Assembly: GCA_949775045.1 (NCBI GenBank)
Contig: OX459102.1
Span: 11,550,201 to 11,614,200 of the forward strand
Source of the DNA: Metridium senile
Lineage: Eukaryota; Cnidaria; Anthozoa; Actiniaria; Metridiidae
Length of the DNA: 64,000 nucleotides
Reading direction: 5' to 3'
A model generated the notes under the pieces. That model was not told the DNA's origin, searched no databases, and worked only from the letters and a program-made list of their open reading frames with translations. A program made the translations under genes and the position numbers. This document shows, piece by piece, positions 32,764 to 45,431 of the stretch; the first letter of the stretch is position 1, and every line of letters starts with the position of its first letter.

Positions 32764-33496
32764 TTATGGCCGCGTCCATAAGTTTTACCTTGGACGCAGA
32801 CCTGGTTTCGCGGTAACTGATCTAGAAATGGTCAAGCATATCTTGGTTAAAGATTTCGATAAGTTTCGTAATCGCCCAGAGTTTGTTAAGTTCAATCCTC
32901 CGTTGGTCCACGGTATTGGCTTCGCTCGGGATCAAAAATGGAAGCGAATCCGTACGATTTTAACTCCAACTTTCAGCACGGCAAAACTCAAGCAACTTGT
33001 ACCTATCGTGGAGGCTTCTGTAGTGCAGTTGGAGAATAAAATGGAGAGGCTTGCTCGAACTGGTGAGTTTGTTTTGATCGTAAAGACTTCGTTATGCTAC
33101 AATGACCTCAAAAACCAAATCCACTAACACCGAGCAAAATCGAGAATACGTGGCACATGATGGAAAAACAAAATCCTTGATATTTCATCCATCGAAACCC
33201 TATCATACACTAAGAAACGTGGTGGGGTTTGTTTTCGAAAATTTTATTTTAAACGCGAGAAATTTAGAAAAACGTGACCCAAACCAGAAATGTGTAAAAT
33301 TGACCCAAAAATCAAAATTCAAAACAAAACAAGAATTAACTTCATTGTCGTATATAGCAGATAATAATGAAGGGCTGGATCTAAATTTTAACCTTTTAAG
33401 TGTGTGTTTTTAAGCCATAGGAAGGCAATCAAAAATTGTAAAATTTTGCGAGTTAAAATTTTCTAATTTACCACACTTTTTAAATATTAATTTTTC

Positions 33497-33539
33497 TAGC
33501 CTGCGTGGCCAATTCCCCAAGAGCCGGCCACGCAGGCTA
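33497..33539. mobile_element. 43-bp foldback of the TAGCC...GGCTA family
   Basis: TAGCCTGCGTGGCC mirrors GGCCACGCAGGCTA around a 15-base loop. The 9-bp flank TAATTTTTC is exact on both sides (33488-33496, 33540-33548). Confidence 0.85.
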
Positions 33540-33924
33540 TAATTTTTCCTGCCCGGTATCTTTCTGATTTTCATGATATTTTTTATATGAGTAGAGGAAA
33601 TGTTATTCTTTAAGATGATATGAAAATCTCACCCGGGCTTTTTATATTTGTGGAGATATAGCGATCTAAATATCGTGAGAATCACAACAAAAAATTGTCA
33701 ACAACTCACGCGTCTAAATGTCACGCTATGAAGATTTATTATGCATATTGTCGTACTCATAACAGTATAGTAGGAATTGATTTTAAATCAAATTATCTTA
33801 GAAAATATAAAATCACAACTAAAACTAAAACAACTAGTTACTATCATGTACGGTAAAGACAGAAATTTCAAATGGTTCTAAGGTTTTGAGAAATTACAGT
33901 TCTTCCAGTTACGTTATGGTCTCA

Positions 33925-36760
33925 TTCATCCGTTCATCCTTTCATCTATCTATTCATATCATCGTTTCATTTATCAATTCATCCTTTCTTCTATCCATTA
34001 ATCCTTTCATTTATCCATTTGTCCTTTCATGTATCCATTCATCCTTTCATTTATTCATTCATCCTTTCATTCATCCATTCATGCATCCTTTAACTTATCC
34101 ATTTGTCCTTTCATCTATCCATTCATCCTTTCATCTATTCATTCATCCTTTCATTTATCCATTCATCCTTTTATTTATCCATTTGTCCTTTCATCTATCC
34201 ATTCATCCTTTCATCTATTCATTCATCCTTTCATCTATCTATTCATCCTTTAATTTACCCATTTGTCCTTTCATCATTCCATTCATTCATTCTTTCATTT
34301 ATCCATTTGTCCTTTCATCTATCCATTCATCCTTTCATTTTACAATTCATCATTTCATCTATTCATTCATCCTTTTATTTATCCATTTGTCCTTTCATCT
34401 ATCCATTCATCCTTTCATCTATTCATTCATCCTTTCATCTATCCATTCATCCTTTAATTTACCCATTTGTCCTTTCATCATTCCATTCATTCATTCTTTC
34501 ATTTATCCATTTGTCCTTTCATCTATTCATTCATTTATTTATTTGTCCTTTCATCTATCCATTCATTTATTTATTTGTCCTTTCATCATTCCATTCATCC
34601 TTTCATTTATCCATTTGTCCTTTTATCTATCTATTCATCCTTTAATCTATCCATTTGCCCTTTCATCTATCCATTCATCCTTTCATTTATCCATTTGTCC
34701 TTTCATCTATCCATTCATTTATTTATTTGTCCTTTCATCATTCCATTCATCCTTTCATTTATCCATTTGTCCTTTTATCTATCTATTCATCCTTTAATCT
34801 ATCCATTTGCCCTTTCATCTATCCATTCATCCTTTCATTTATCCATTTGTCCTTTCATTTATCCATTCATCCTTTCATTTGTCCATTTGTCCTGTCATCT
34901 ATCCAATCATCCTTTCATTTATCCATTTGTCCTTTCATCTATCCATTCATCCTTTCATTTATCCATTGGTTCTTTCATCTATCCATTCATCCTTTCATTT
35001 ATTCATTTGTCCTGTGATCTATCCATTCATGCTTTCATTTATCCATTCATCCTTTCATTTATCCATTGGTTCTTTCATCTATCCATTCATCCTTTCATTT
35101 ATTCATTTGTCCTGTGATCTATCCATTCATCCTTTCATTTATCCATTCATCCTTTCATTTATCCATTGGTCCTTTCATCTATCCATTGATCCTTTCATTT
35201 ATCCATTCATCCTTTCATTTATCCATTGGTTCTTTCATCTATCCATTCATCCTTTCATTTATTCATTTGTCCTGTGATCTATCCATTCATCCTTTCATTT
35301 ATCCATTCATCCTTTTATCTATCCATTCATCCTTTCATCTATCCATTCATCCTTTCATCTATCCATTCATCCTTTTATCTATCCATTCATCCTTTTATCT
35401 ATCCATTCATCCTTTCATCTATCCATTCATCCTTTTATCTATCCATTCATCCTTTTATCTATCCATTCATCCTTTTATCTATCCATTCATCCTTTTATCT
35501 ATCCATTCATCCTTTTATCTATCCATTCATCCTTTTATCTATCCATTCATCCTTTCATCTATCCATTCATCCTTTTATCTATCCATTCATCCTTTTATCT
35601 ATCCATTCATCCTTTCATCTATCCATTCATCCTTTCATCTATCCATTCATCCTTTTATCTATCCATTCATCCTTTTATCTATCCATTCATCCTTTCATCT
35701 ATCCATTCATCCTTTCATCTATCCATTCATCCTTTCATCTATCCATTCATCCTTTTATCTATCCATTCATCCTTTTATCTATCCATTCATCCTTTCATCT
35801 ATCCATTCATCCTTTTATCTATCCATTCATCCTTTTATCTATCCATTCATCCTTTCATCTATCCATTCATCCTTTTATCTATCCATTCATCCTTTTATCT
35901 ATCCATTCATCCTTTCATCTATCCATTCATCCTTTTATCTATCCATTCATCCTTTTATCTATCCATTCATCCTTTCATCTATCCATTCATCCTTTTATCT
36001 ATCCATTCATCCTTTCATCTATCCATTCATCCTTTCATCTATCCATTCATCCTTTCATCTATCCATTCATCCTTTTATCTATCCATTCATCCTTTTATCT
36101 ATCCATTCATCCTTTCATCTATCCATTCATCCTTTTATCTATCCATTCATCCTTTTATCTATCCATTCATCCTTTCATCTATCCATTCATCCTTTCATCT
36201 ATCCATTCATCCTTTTATCTATCCATTCATCCTTTTATCTATCCATTCATCCTTTCATCTATCCATTCATCCTTTCATCTATCCATTCATCCTTTCATCT
36301 ATCCATTCATCCTTTTATCTATCCATTCATCCTTTTATCTATCCATTCATCCTTTCATCTATCCATTCATCCTTTTATCTATCCATTCATCCTTTTATCT
36401 ATCCATTCATCCTTTCATCTATCCATTCATCCTTTTATCTATCCATTCATCCTTTTATCTATCCATTCATCCTTTTATCTATCCTTTCATCTATCCATTC
36501 ATCCTTTCATTTATCCATTTTTCTTTTGATCTGTCCATTCATCCTTTCATCTATCCATTCATCCTTTCATTTATCCATTTTTCTTTTGATCTATCCATTC
36601 ATCCTTTCATTTATCCATTTGTCTTTTGATCTATCCATTCATCCTTTCATTTATCCATAACCATTCATCCTTTCATTTATCCACTCATCCTTTCATTTAT
36701 CCACTCATTCTTTCATTTATCCATTCGTTCTTTCATTTATCCATTCGTTCTTTTATTTAT
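33925..36760. repeat. 20-bp minisatellite array, about 2.8 kb, in the intron of P450 copy 3
   Basis: Tandem array of TCCATTCATCCTTTCATCTA and close variants (CCTTTCATTTA, CCTTTTATCTA, TTTGTCC). Flanks (33925-35290 and after 36480) are degenerate; the core 35290-36480 is almost perfect and alternates only between CCTTTC and CCTTTT, a sign of recent expansion. Because 20 is not a multiple of 3 and the unit has no stop in any frame, all three frames stay open and give overlapping long ORFs of SIHSSFHLSIHPFIYPFIL type. These are not genes. Confidence 0.97.
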
Positions 36761-38029
36761 TCAGCCATTAATCCAATTGGAACTCATCATACATTTTACA
36801 TTGATTAAGTAATGATGTGTGTAAGCCGTTCTTAGTGTCGGGCTTCCTGTCCCTACCCACTCATAGTAAGAACGGCTGAGAACGACTAAGAAACCATTCA
36901 ACGGTTTGACTATACAGTTTACAGTTATTGAATATTTTTACTCCAATCATCAGTCATCTAGAAACATCGACGTTGTTATAGCATAAATGCTGACCAATAA
37001 TTATTGCTTAACTTTTTGACTTCCAGGAGAAAATGTGAATATTACAAGGCTGTTTTCTCTGTTCGCCCTTGACATCATCATGAAGGCAGGCTTTGGTTAC
37101 GATACAGATGTCCAGAATCAGCCAAATGAGGAGTTCCTCCAGCGAGTTCAAACTGCTCTACAGATTCCTCTCTGGAAGCGAGCGTTCACGATGTTCCCTT
37201 TTTCCGACCAACTCAGCAAAATGCTCAACATCCAAGTCTTTAAAGGAGCGGATTACTTTATGGCAATTGCGAGCACGATAGTGGCTAGTAGGAAAGAGCA
37301 AGGTTCCGGTGGAAAACGTGACCTTCTACAGTTGATGCTGGAAGCAAACGAAGAAGAGCTCGATGGCTTGCCAAGACTTAGCGACGATGAAATGGCAGCA
37401 CAGAGTATGATATTCCTTAGTGCAGGATTCGAAACCACTGCTACTTCGTTGACAAGTACAGCATACATGCTAGCCACCTATCCTGACGTCCAAGAAAAAC
37501 TCCTCCAAGAACTCGACAAGGCTCGTGCAAATGACCAAGGATTGTCCCTTTATGACCTGGCCAACCATATCGAGTACCTCGATCAAGTCGTCTCCGAGGT
37601 GATGCGTCTCTGTACTCCTGGCTTCAATCTCATAAGAACCTGCAACGAAGATGTTGTCATCAAAGGAATACGTTTTCCTAAGGGCGCTGACATCAACATC
37701 CCTAATTACTGCCTCCACCGCGATCCTGAGGCTTGGGAACGACCTGATGAGTTCTACCCAGAGCACTTCACAGCAGAAGCGAAAGAAAAGCGTCATCCTT
37801 ATTCTTACATGCCTTTCGGCTATGGGCCTCGGCAGTGCATCGGAATGAGGTTCGCCTTGAACGAAATGAAGATCGCCTTGCTGACCGTTATGGAGAAATA
37901 CAAGTTTGAACGGTGTTCGGAAACTAAAAATCTCGATCATGTGACGTCAATTGTCATGCTACCAAAAGATAACGTAGTACTTAAGATAGTGCAACGTTGA
38001 TGGAAGAACGGAGAGTTGTACTGGACTGG

Positions 38030-38870
38030 CTATATACCCTATGCTAGTCTCTTCATGAATACAATGATTTGGATTATGTCAAACTAGAACCTTTCTAGCT
38101 ATCATAACTGAATATTATATGACAAGTACTGATATGAAGAATGGCAATCTATATCAAAACTAATTACAAAATAAGAAATGAAAATTAAAGTAAACAGAAA
38201 AGTTGTAGAAACTCAAGTATTGATGTACTGAAGGCAGTGAAGCGTTTAATTTGATTGTGAGGACCGTCGCATCTGACACCTGACAGGCTCCATGTGCTAG
38301 TTTCTTCATGAACACAATTAATGGGGTTTTGTAAAACTAGAACCTTTGTAGATATCACTGAATATACTATGTAACAAGCAACATGAAGTATGCATGATGT
38401 ACTGAAGACAATGAAGCATTTGATTGTGAGGACCTCGCATTTGACAGGCACCATGTGCTAAGTGTCTCTTCATGAATACAGTGTATGTGATTTTGTAAAA
38501 CTAGAACCTTTGTAGCTATCATAACTGAATATTATGTAACAAGCAACATGAAGAATGGCAATCTACAATCAAAACTATTTACAAAATAAGAAATGAAAGT
38601 TAAAGTAAACAGAAAAGTTGTAGAAATCCAAGTATTGATGTACTGAAGACAATGAAGCATTTGATTGTGAGGACCGTTGCATATATTTGACAGACTTCAT
38701 GTGCCTGTCTATTCATGAATACTATTAATGGGATTGTGTTAAACTAGAATCTTTGTAGATGTCATAACTAAATATTATATAACAAGTAATATGAAATATT
38801 ATATACTGAAGATATGGAAGCATTTTTATTGTGAGGACCGTTGCACTGGACAAATGCAGGCTACTATCAT
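38030..38870. repeat. Tandem repeats downstream of P450 copy 3
   Basis: At least four units of the family described at 20640-22370 (GTGAGGACC at about 38258, 38427, 38666 and 38832). They end just before the LACTBL1 upstream region. Confidence 0.8.
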
Positions 38871-39908
38871 GACGAAAGCGTTGGCATTACTGCGACAATA
38901 TCATTTTTGCACTGCTCAAATATTGACTTGTTTTTTAATAAACATTTTGAAACTAGATCGAACACTATGTACTATAGGTAATAATAATAATAATAGGTGG
39001 CGTATTTTTGGCCGTGGCCTATTTTGTTTTGGTCAGTTTTGCCAACCAACCATTGTTATTTCAATAGAACAAAGAAAATAGAAATCTATTGTGTAAATGG
39101 TTGGCAAATTAGTTCTCGTCGTTCTACATGAGAAAGGAACCTCTGCTCGCAGGGTAGCAAATTAACATCACAATACCAACACTTATAAACAATTCACTCG
39201 CCCACTGAGAATGAAAAAGTAAAAAATTTCAGTCTCGTGCCAATCCCCTACGGTCCAGTTCTCTAACGTTGCGTGACGACACTTAAAAACAGCTGCGCTG
39301 ATCGATAAAACACATTTAAAAAAGCGAACGCACAGATAAAATTGAATTAACCTTTGTACGTGTATGAACAGTTTATCTTCAAAGCAATACTTTCCGAAAA
39401 AGCGAAATGTCAAATAAAATTGATTTGAGCTTTTTGTGCATGTGAACAGTTTGTCAAAAAGCAACTATTTTTATGGTGCTGGTCAATGAAAAACAAAATC
39501 ATTTAGCGAAAAGAGGATTATGCGAATTGTCTGAAATAATAGAGCTCAAATTTGCATAGCCAGTAGCTATATAAAGATTGTTATCTGTCTGTGTTACGTG
39601 TAACTAACAGAAAAACATCGATCCAAAACCATAGCTAATGGATAACGAAAATTGAAGTGAAGTTATTAGTGATATTTGCACGAGTACCTCATCTGACATA
39701 AATACAGTGGCCAATTAAACGAGTGTGTCACGCAACTGTAATGTAACGCACACGGACCGGAATGATTGCAACCAGAGTTCGAGAGCAGTCAGCAAAGGGC
39801 TTTGAATTCTATTCTAAGAGATCGCTACAAAGCAAAGGAAAGATTTTAGTCTTCGTATGAAAGTGAAATAGTTCGTTATACGGTTGTAATAATTGAGTCT
39901 AGATCAAT

Positions 39909-42900
39909 ATGGAGGCACTAGTCGAACCACCTTCAACAAGGATACGTCGTGGGTCACTGCTATGGCCGATTCTTACGTTCATTTTCTTTCTCATCGCTGT
40001 GGTAATGACTGCTATATGTTTATGGACTGTTCTAAAGCCAGAACATGAATGTAAATCTCGAGAATCGCCTTCTAATTTGAAGAATCTTTACTCGCCGTGT
40101 CCTAATCACCCGCCATTGCTTGCCCTACCGTCACCACTACCACAACAAGTCAAGAAGGCACTAGATACAATCGAAAGCCATCTTATTGACCTAGTACAAA
40201 CCCCAGAGAAAGGGGCAAATATGTCTGCAATGTCTATAAAGATTATCTACCAGAATACGACACTTTTAAACGGGCATTATGGCAGCAAAGTCTTCAAGGG
40301 TTCTACAGCTCCTGATGATCACACAATCTATCGAATCGGCAGCGTGACAAAGATATTTGCAGTTCTTTTACTCTTTAAACTATACGAAGATGGAGTCATA
40401 ACTTCGCTCGATGACCCACTGGTTAAATATGCTCCTAATTTTGCAATCAAGAGCCCGTTTGGCTTGAGCTACAAAATAACACTAAGGCAGATTGCAGGTC
40501 AGATGTCGGGTCTACCTCGTGAAGCACCGTGTGGTTATCGATGTAAAAACACTACCACACATGAACAGCTATCGCTGCTAAAATCACAGTACCTCGTTGT
40601 AAAGCCCTGGACAATTCCATCTTACAGTAACCTTGGTTATGCGTTACTAGGAAGAATTTTGACCGAGAACCTCCTTAATGTGACGTTTGAAAAATGGATT
40701 CAAGATAATCTTTTAGATCCCTTAGAAATGAAGGATACAGGTCTTGTGCTGACGGATAAAGTGAAGGAGAAAATGGCGATGCCTTATTTTGGTAATGGTA
40801 CTGTAATGCCGTTTATGAACCTTGGATGGGCAGGCCCTGCAGGTAGGCTGTACACATTTTAAATGATTTATAATCTATATCCCCACCCCTTCCCCCCATG
40901 GGATGTGTGCGAACAAGCCTAGTAAGATATTAAGAAGAGGATGGGCAAAAACCATAACAAAATTCGAGCACAGCATTAAAGAAAAACATTTTCGTGCAAA
41001 TTGATAAGAAAAAATTCCTGTACGACCACGGTCCACGAAAGACAAAACAATTCCTGCACACAATAAATCCCCCCCCCCCCCCCCCACCCCCTTCCCCCTT
41101 CAAAAATCGAATGGTCCGTCCCTGATGCGTTCCTAATGCTAAGAAACTGAGGAAGGGAAAATGAAACGAATGAAAGAAAGAAAAAGGAAGGGAAGATGAA
41201 ACGAATGAATGAAAGGAAAGGGAAATGATACGAATGAAGAAAGAAAAAGGAAGATGTTAAGTAAGAAAGAAATCTCGGGGAAGGAGTGAAGGAGAAAAAC
41301 AAAAATGAAGGATGGGTAATTAAGGAAGTACAAAAAGGGAGTAAGATTTCATTCAAATAATAATAGTAAAGACATACGTTTCCAAATATCATTTTATTGT
41401 ATTTTTAAAAGTGAGTTGTCTGTGACGAATATTTTGTGGCTTTATTTTTCTTAAGACTTAATTCTAGAATAACATTGTCGATTTTACCGTAAAGCATATG
41501 TTTCAGAGTCATGCTTTAAATCTGGAGCCCGGATTAATCCGGCTAACATTTCCGTATTGATTTTAAAGATTTCCGTTTTAAAACGGAAATTATGTTTATT
41601 TACATACTTTCAAAATACAATATTTGCATAATGAAACTGCACTTTGACCCCAGCTGCATTTATATTGAAAAGCAATCGGTCTATTTGCGTCATAAGTCGT
41701 TATTTTCAATCGCATCTCACAACAAATACACGTTAGTGTTTTTCTATTTAGTTGGAAAGCAACATCAATCCATCCCTTCCATCCTTTATCAGTTAGTTCT
41801 TTCTTTCTTTAATTCATTCGTTCATTCAGCCTTTTCTTTATTCATTTACCTATTGTTTAATTAATTAATTTGTTCTTTCATCCATTCATCTATTCATTCA
41901 GTGACCAAATCATCCCAGGGCCCTCTCCCCTCGCTAGCGCTTCTGGTTGGGCCCTGAGAACGAGGTTGATTCATTCACTCATTCATTTATGCATTAGTTC
42001 ACCAATCCATCAATTCAATTAATAATTAATCCTTTCATTCATGAGCATCCATCTGTTCATTTATCTAATTTTTTCATTCATTCATCCATCCATCCATCCA
42101 GATATTCAACAATTCATTTATCCATCCATCCATCCATCTATCCATCCAATAATTCATATACCCATCTATTCATTCATTCATTTCATCAATTCATTCATCT
42201 ATTCATTCATTCAATTCATCAATTCATTCACTCATTCACCCATCCATCCATCCATCCATCCATCCATCCATCCATCCATCCATCCATCCATCCATCCATC
42301 CATCCATCCATCCATCCATCCATCCATCCATCCATCCATCAATCCATCCATCCATTTATTCATCCACCCATTCATTCATTCATTCACCCATTCATTTATT
42401 CATTCATTCATTCATTCATGCAGCATTTACTCATATGTCCATTTATTTAGTTACACCATCACCAATTGTTTTCTTATTTTCAACAGGAGAGATGTATTCC
42501 ACAGTATCTGACTTGATAAAACTAGCCCATATCTTTCTCCATCCTGAACAACAATCGATCTTCAAACCAGAAACCTTACGAGAAATGCTACTGCCCGACT
42601 TCCTAACAAATGATGGATTCTGGATGTGGGGGTCGCCGTTCGAGATACGCTTCACCAACCACTTCGTAGCTAGAGAAAAGGGCGGCAACGTCGAGACATA
42701 CAATGCTTTATTCTCCGTCATTCCAGAGCTTAAGATGGCCATGAGTGTCACAGTAAACTACTCCCCTGCTTTGAAATTTCAATCGTATAATTGCTTCAAA
42801 GTTGCAGAAGTCGTACATGACACTTTGCTTCCTGTGCTAAACCAGACTCTATTTGACATCAAAAGCAAATCACCTTTTCCCCTACCTTTAAAGCCATTCC

Positions 42901-43298
42901 TTGGCAGATTTCTACTGACTCAAGTCAGTATGTTAACAGGAAAAAGTGGGACGTACAACGTCACCATTGAAGAAAACGAAGGAGTTCTTGAAATACTTCC
43001 ACATAATCCTGCGTTGTTTGAACGTGGTATTACCCTTCAATACATCGGTCAACCGTTACTATTCCAGGGACTGTCCAAGTTGGCTAGCAATTCGCCATGT
43101 GCAACAGCTCATTTTGGCGTGTATGGTACTGTACAGTTCGAGCCTCCAGGTCCAGATGGTTTGTCCAAAGGTTTTGTTGGAAAGTCATGGAAGATTCAAG
43201 GAGTGAGAATAGAAGCTAAAAAGAATGGGATGTCAGAAATAGTTAAAGAGGATCATGAGGAGAGTCTTGATAGTATGTTTTATAATACATTATCTTAA
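39909..43298 (+). CDS. Membrane-anchored beta-lactamase-like serine hydrolase (LACTBL1-like), copy 1
   Basis: Two exons, 39909-40842 and 42487-43298 (934+812 nt, 581 residues), phase-1 intron. Residues about 22-42 form one membrane anchor after a basic N terminus (type II, catalytic part outside or luminal). Active-site signatures of class C beta-lactamase/PBP-like (S12) enzymes are all present: SVTK (Ser145, Lys148), YSN (239-241) and KGG (376-378) in the place of KTG/HTG. Several NxT/NxS sites suggest a secreted or luminal face. Animal members are usually called LACTBL1; natural substrates are not established. A truncated copy of its promoter and exon start lies at 22621-23626. The 1.6-kb intron holds C-runs, purine-rich DNA and a CATC microsatellite. 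Confidence 0.92.
41130..41310. repeat. Purine-rich GAAAGGAAG/GAAACGAATGA degenerate repeats
   Basis: Imperfect tandem GGGAA(G)ATGAAACGAATGA units in the LACTBL1 intron, next to a run of about 17 C at 41070-41087. No coding signal. Confidence 0.7.
42035..42422. repeat. (CATC)n / ATTCATT microsatellite in the LACTBL1 intron
   Basis: About 25 perfect CATC units at 42240-42345, flanked by ATTCATTC-type degenerate tetranucleotides. It ends about 65 bases before exon 2. The unit resembles the TCCATTCATCC core of the 34-36.7 kb minisatellite, so the two may share an origin. Confidence 0.95.
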
Positions 43299-43589
43299 AA
43301 AAAGATGCATCCTTTTATTAGTGATTAGATTTTTCATTGCTTTAAAAGTGTTGGATTCCGCGCTAAATCCTTCGCTCTCATATAAACTCCCATATAAATG
43401 CCTATATCGGTCATAGATCAACCATTTCAGATGATCAATGTTTATTGAAATATATAGGTCTATGTTATGATGTCTGATCATTATAATTATGTAATTTATT
43501 ATCTTCTCTACAGCACCTGCTCCGGCCCCCTGTTATTACTGGGTTGCCTGTGGGCAACCCAGTCTAAAAATCAGGATCGTTTTTTTTTC

Positions 43590-43860
43590 CGATATCGGAC
43601 GTATGATTGGATAAATTAATCACATGATATTCAGCATGCACCATTTTTCCGAGGTCGGACGTATGATTGGATAAATTAATCACATGATATTGAGCATGCA
43701 CCATTTTTCCGAGGTCGGACGTATGATTTGATAAATTAATCACGTGATATTGAGCATGCACCATTTTTCCGAGGTCGGACGTGTATATGATTGGATAAAT
43801 TAATCACGTGATATTGAGCATGCACCATTTTTGCACGTATGATTGGATAAATGAATCACA
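43590..43860. repeat. 62-bp tandem array, about four units
   Basis: Each unit reads CCGAGGTCGGACGTATGATT, then GGATAAATTAATCACATGAT, then ATTGAGCATGCACCATTTTT. The last unit is diverged. It generates a periodic minus-strand ORF with no independent coding evidence. Confidence 0.9.
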
Positions 43861-43999
43861 TGACATTTTTTCAAGCACCATTTGCAAAAACATTAATATA
43901 TTCAAGTTGTCAAAGTCTAAACATATTGAATTATTAAAAATGTGTGTTTTATTGAATTATATCGGACTCCATGTAGTCTACCTCGCAGCCGTTCTTAGG

Positions 44000-44139
44000 G
44001 TCGTCACGCAACGTTTTTTCTTCCATGCTGCTGTACATAGAATGAATGAAATAGAAAAGCAACTAGTGGTCTCCTCCGCAGGCGTTTTTAGTCTCGTTCC
44101 ATCCCCCTACCATCCACTTTTTTGACGTTGCGTGACGAC
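44000..44139. mobile_element. MITE with GTCGTCACGCAACG ends
   Basis: GTCGTCACGCAACG at the left mirrors CGTTGCGTGACGAC at the right. A partial second copy follows to about 44262. Single right ends of the same family (CTCTAACGTTGCGTGACGAC) are at 22885-22910 and 39262-39285 in the LACTBL1 upstream region. Confidence 0.75.
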
Positions 44140-45129
44140 GGTGTTTTATTAAACTGTATCGGACTCCGTGCTTCAGTACATAGAATGAATGAAAAAAAAA
44201 AAGCAAGTGGACTCCTCCGCAGGCATTTTTTGTCTCGTTCCATTCCCCTATCGTCCACTTCCATAAAAAAATATAAAATTGAAATAAAATAAATCCATAA
44301 ATATTTTGTCCAAAAGCGATTATTTCTATCGTACTTGTCAATCAAAAAGAAAATCATCAACGAAACGAGGATTAGGCAAATTTTCTAAATAAATAAACCA
44401 AATTAGCAGGACTAGTATAGTTATGCAAAATCGATCACGATGAAAGTCTTGATAGTATGTTTTATAATATATTATCAAAATAATAGGATGCATTTATTAG
44501 CGATAAAGCCTCTGGCATCATTTTCAGCGATCCGGCGATCGTGAGCAATCGCATGGAAACTAGGCTTAAGAATTTTGTTGATTGGATTTACAGTGAGGAA
44601 TCGTTTTAAAAATAACAATTCCTTTACTGTTTTTGTGACCAGCACCGATTTGGCAAATTTTAATATGAAGTAGATCAGAAATTGCCGCCAAAAACCCAAG
44701 CTGTTGCCTATATGATACATCGTCGCTGATTGGTCAAAATATAAGGAATGTGCGACAATAAGTAGTACTGTATATATGACAGGACACAGGCAACCCAAAC
44801 ATTTATCGGTATTTTTTTTAATTTTAATATGAAGTTGATCACTGAATTAAAAATTATAAACAAAACGTTCTAAACAATGATTGTTAATTCGTATAAAGAT
44901 TGTCTATCTTTTTTTTTCTTGATATAAAGTATGTTATTGTAAGAAAAAGAATATAGATGTATGTTACAAGAATGTATATGAATATAGTTGTGGAGTATAT
45001 AAATTGTAACTTATTTACATTCGGACTAAATTAAACGTAAAGTAATTGTATTGCGTTCTTTTGTTGTTGTTTTGACACTTTAACTTTAAGGGTTAATGAG
45101 AACAACCATAATACTGATGCAATCAAACC

Positions 45130-45431
45130 CCGGGGGGGGGGGGGTACTTGACCCAGTTTTTGACGGGGACGTTCCGCTGGTACCTCTAAACCCTGACCCT
45201 ATTTAAGACAGCAGAATCCTAAAAATATGTACCCTATGCCAAGACAAATTGGTAAAAAGTAGACCCTATCCAAAACTCAAGAAAGAAATTGTATACCCTA
45301 GGTAAGGCAATTTGAGACAAATTAGGCTAAATTGTATACCCTATTCAAGACGCCAAGGCAAAAAACCATACCCTATTTGGCGGAATTGAACGTCCCCGTA
45401 TAGTAAATATAAGGGAGTACCCCCCCCCGGG
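45130..45431. mobile_element. 302-bp MITE with CCGGGGGGG ends and 9-bp target duplication
   Basis: A G-run followed by GTACTTGACC at the left; GGGAGTACCCCCCCCCGGG at the right. GACGGGGACGTTC/GAACGTCCCCGT form inner arms. Flank AATCAAACC occurs at 45121-45129 and 45432-45440. The inner ACCCTAT motifs are repeated several times. Confidence 0.85.

Larger units (their letters stand above)
31756..38000 (+). pseudogene. Cytochrome P450, CYP3 clan, copy 3, exon 1 split by a transposon
   Basis: Exon 1 lies in two pieces, 31756-31949 and 32767-33062 (194+296 = 490 nt, the exact length of the other copies once one TTA is removed). Exon 2 is 37027-38000 (974 nt) with intact AGFETT, EVMR and haem loop FGYGPRQCIGMRFAL. 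The insertion after codon 64 adds about 20 foreign residues and a stop, so no full-length enzyme is expected. The element begins with a possible donor but has no AG near its right end, so exact removal by splicing looks unlikely. The remaining sequence differs from copy 1 at only a handful of residues (DVQNQP, VFKGAD, GIGFARD), so the insertion is recent. The intron has grown to 4 kb by a minisatellite. Confidence 0.88.

Noticed and set aside
33925..36760. CRISPR-like array
   Set aside because: Units are contiguous with no unique spacers, and the genome is eukaryotic.
33886..36808. Overlapping long plus-strand ORFs (up to 487 residues) rich in SIHPFIYPFIL
   Set aside because: They translate a 20-bp minisatellite in three frames; periodicity, not coding, keeps them open.
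42041..42511. 156-residue Ser/His/Ile/Pro-rich ORF
   Set aside because: Comes from the CATC microsatellite in the LACTBL1 intron.
43564..43764. Repeat protein of MVHAQYHVINLSNHTSDLGK units
   Set aside because: Translation of the 62-bp tandem DNA repeat; no promoter, splice or homology support.
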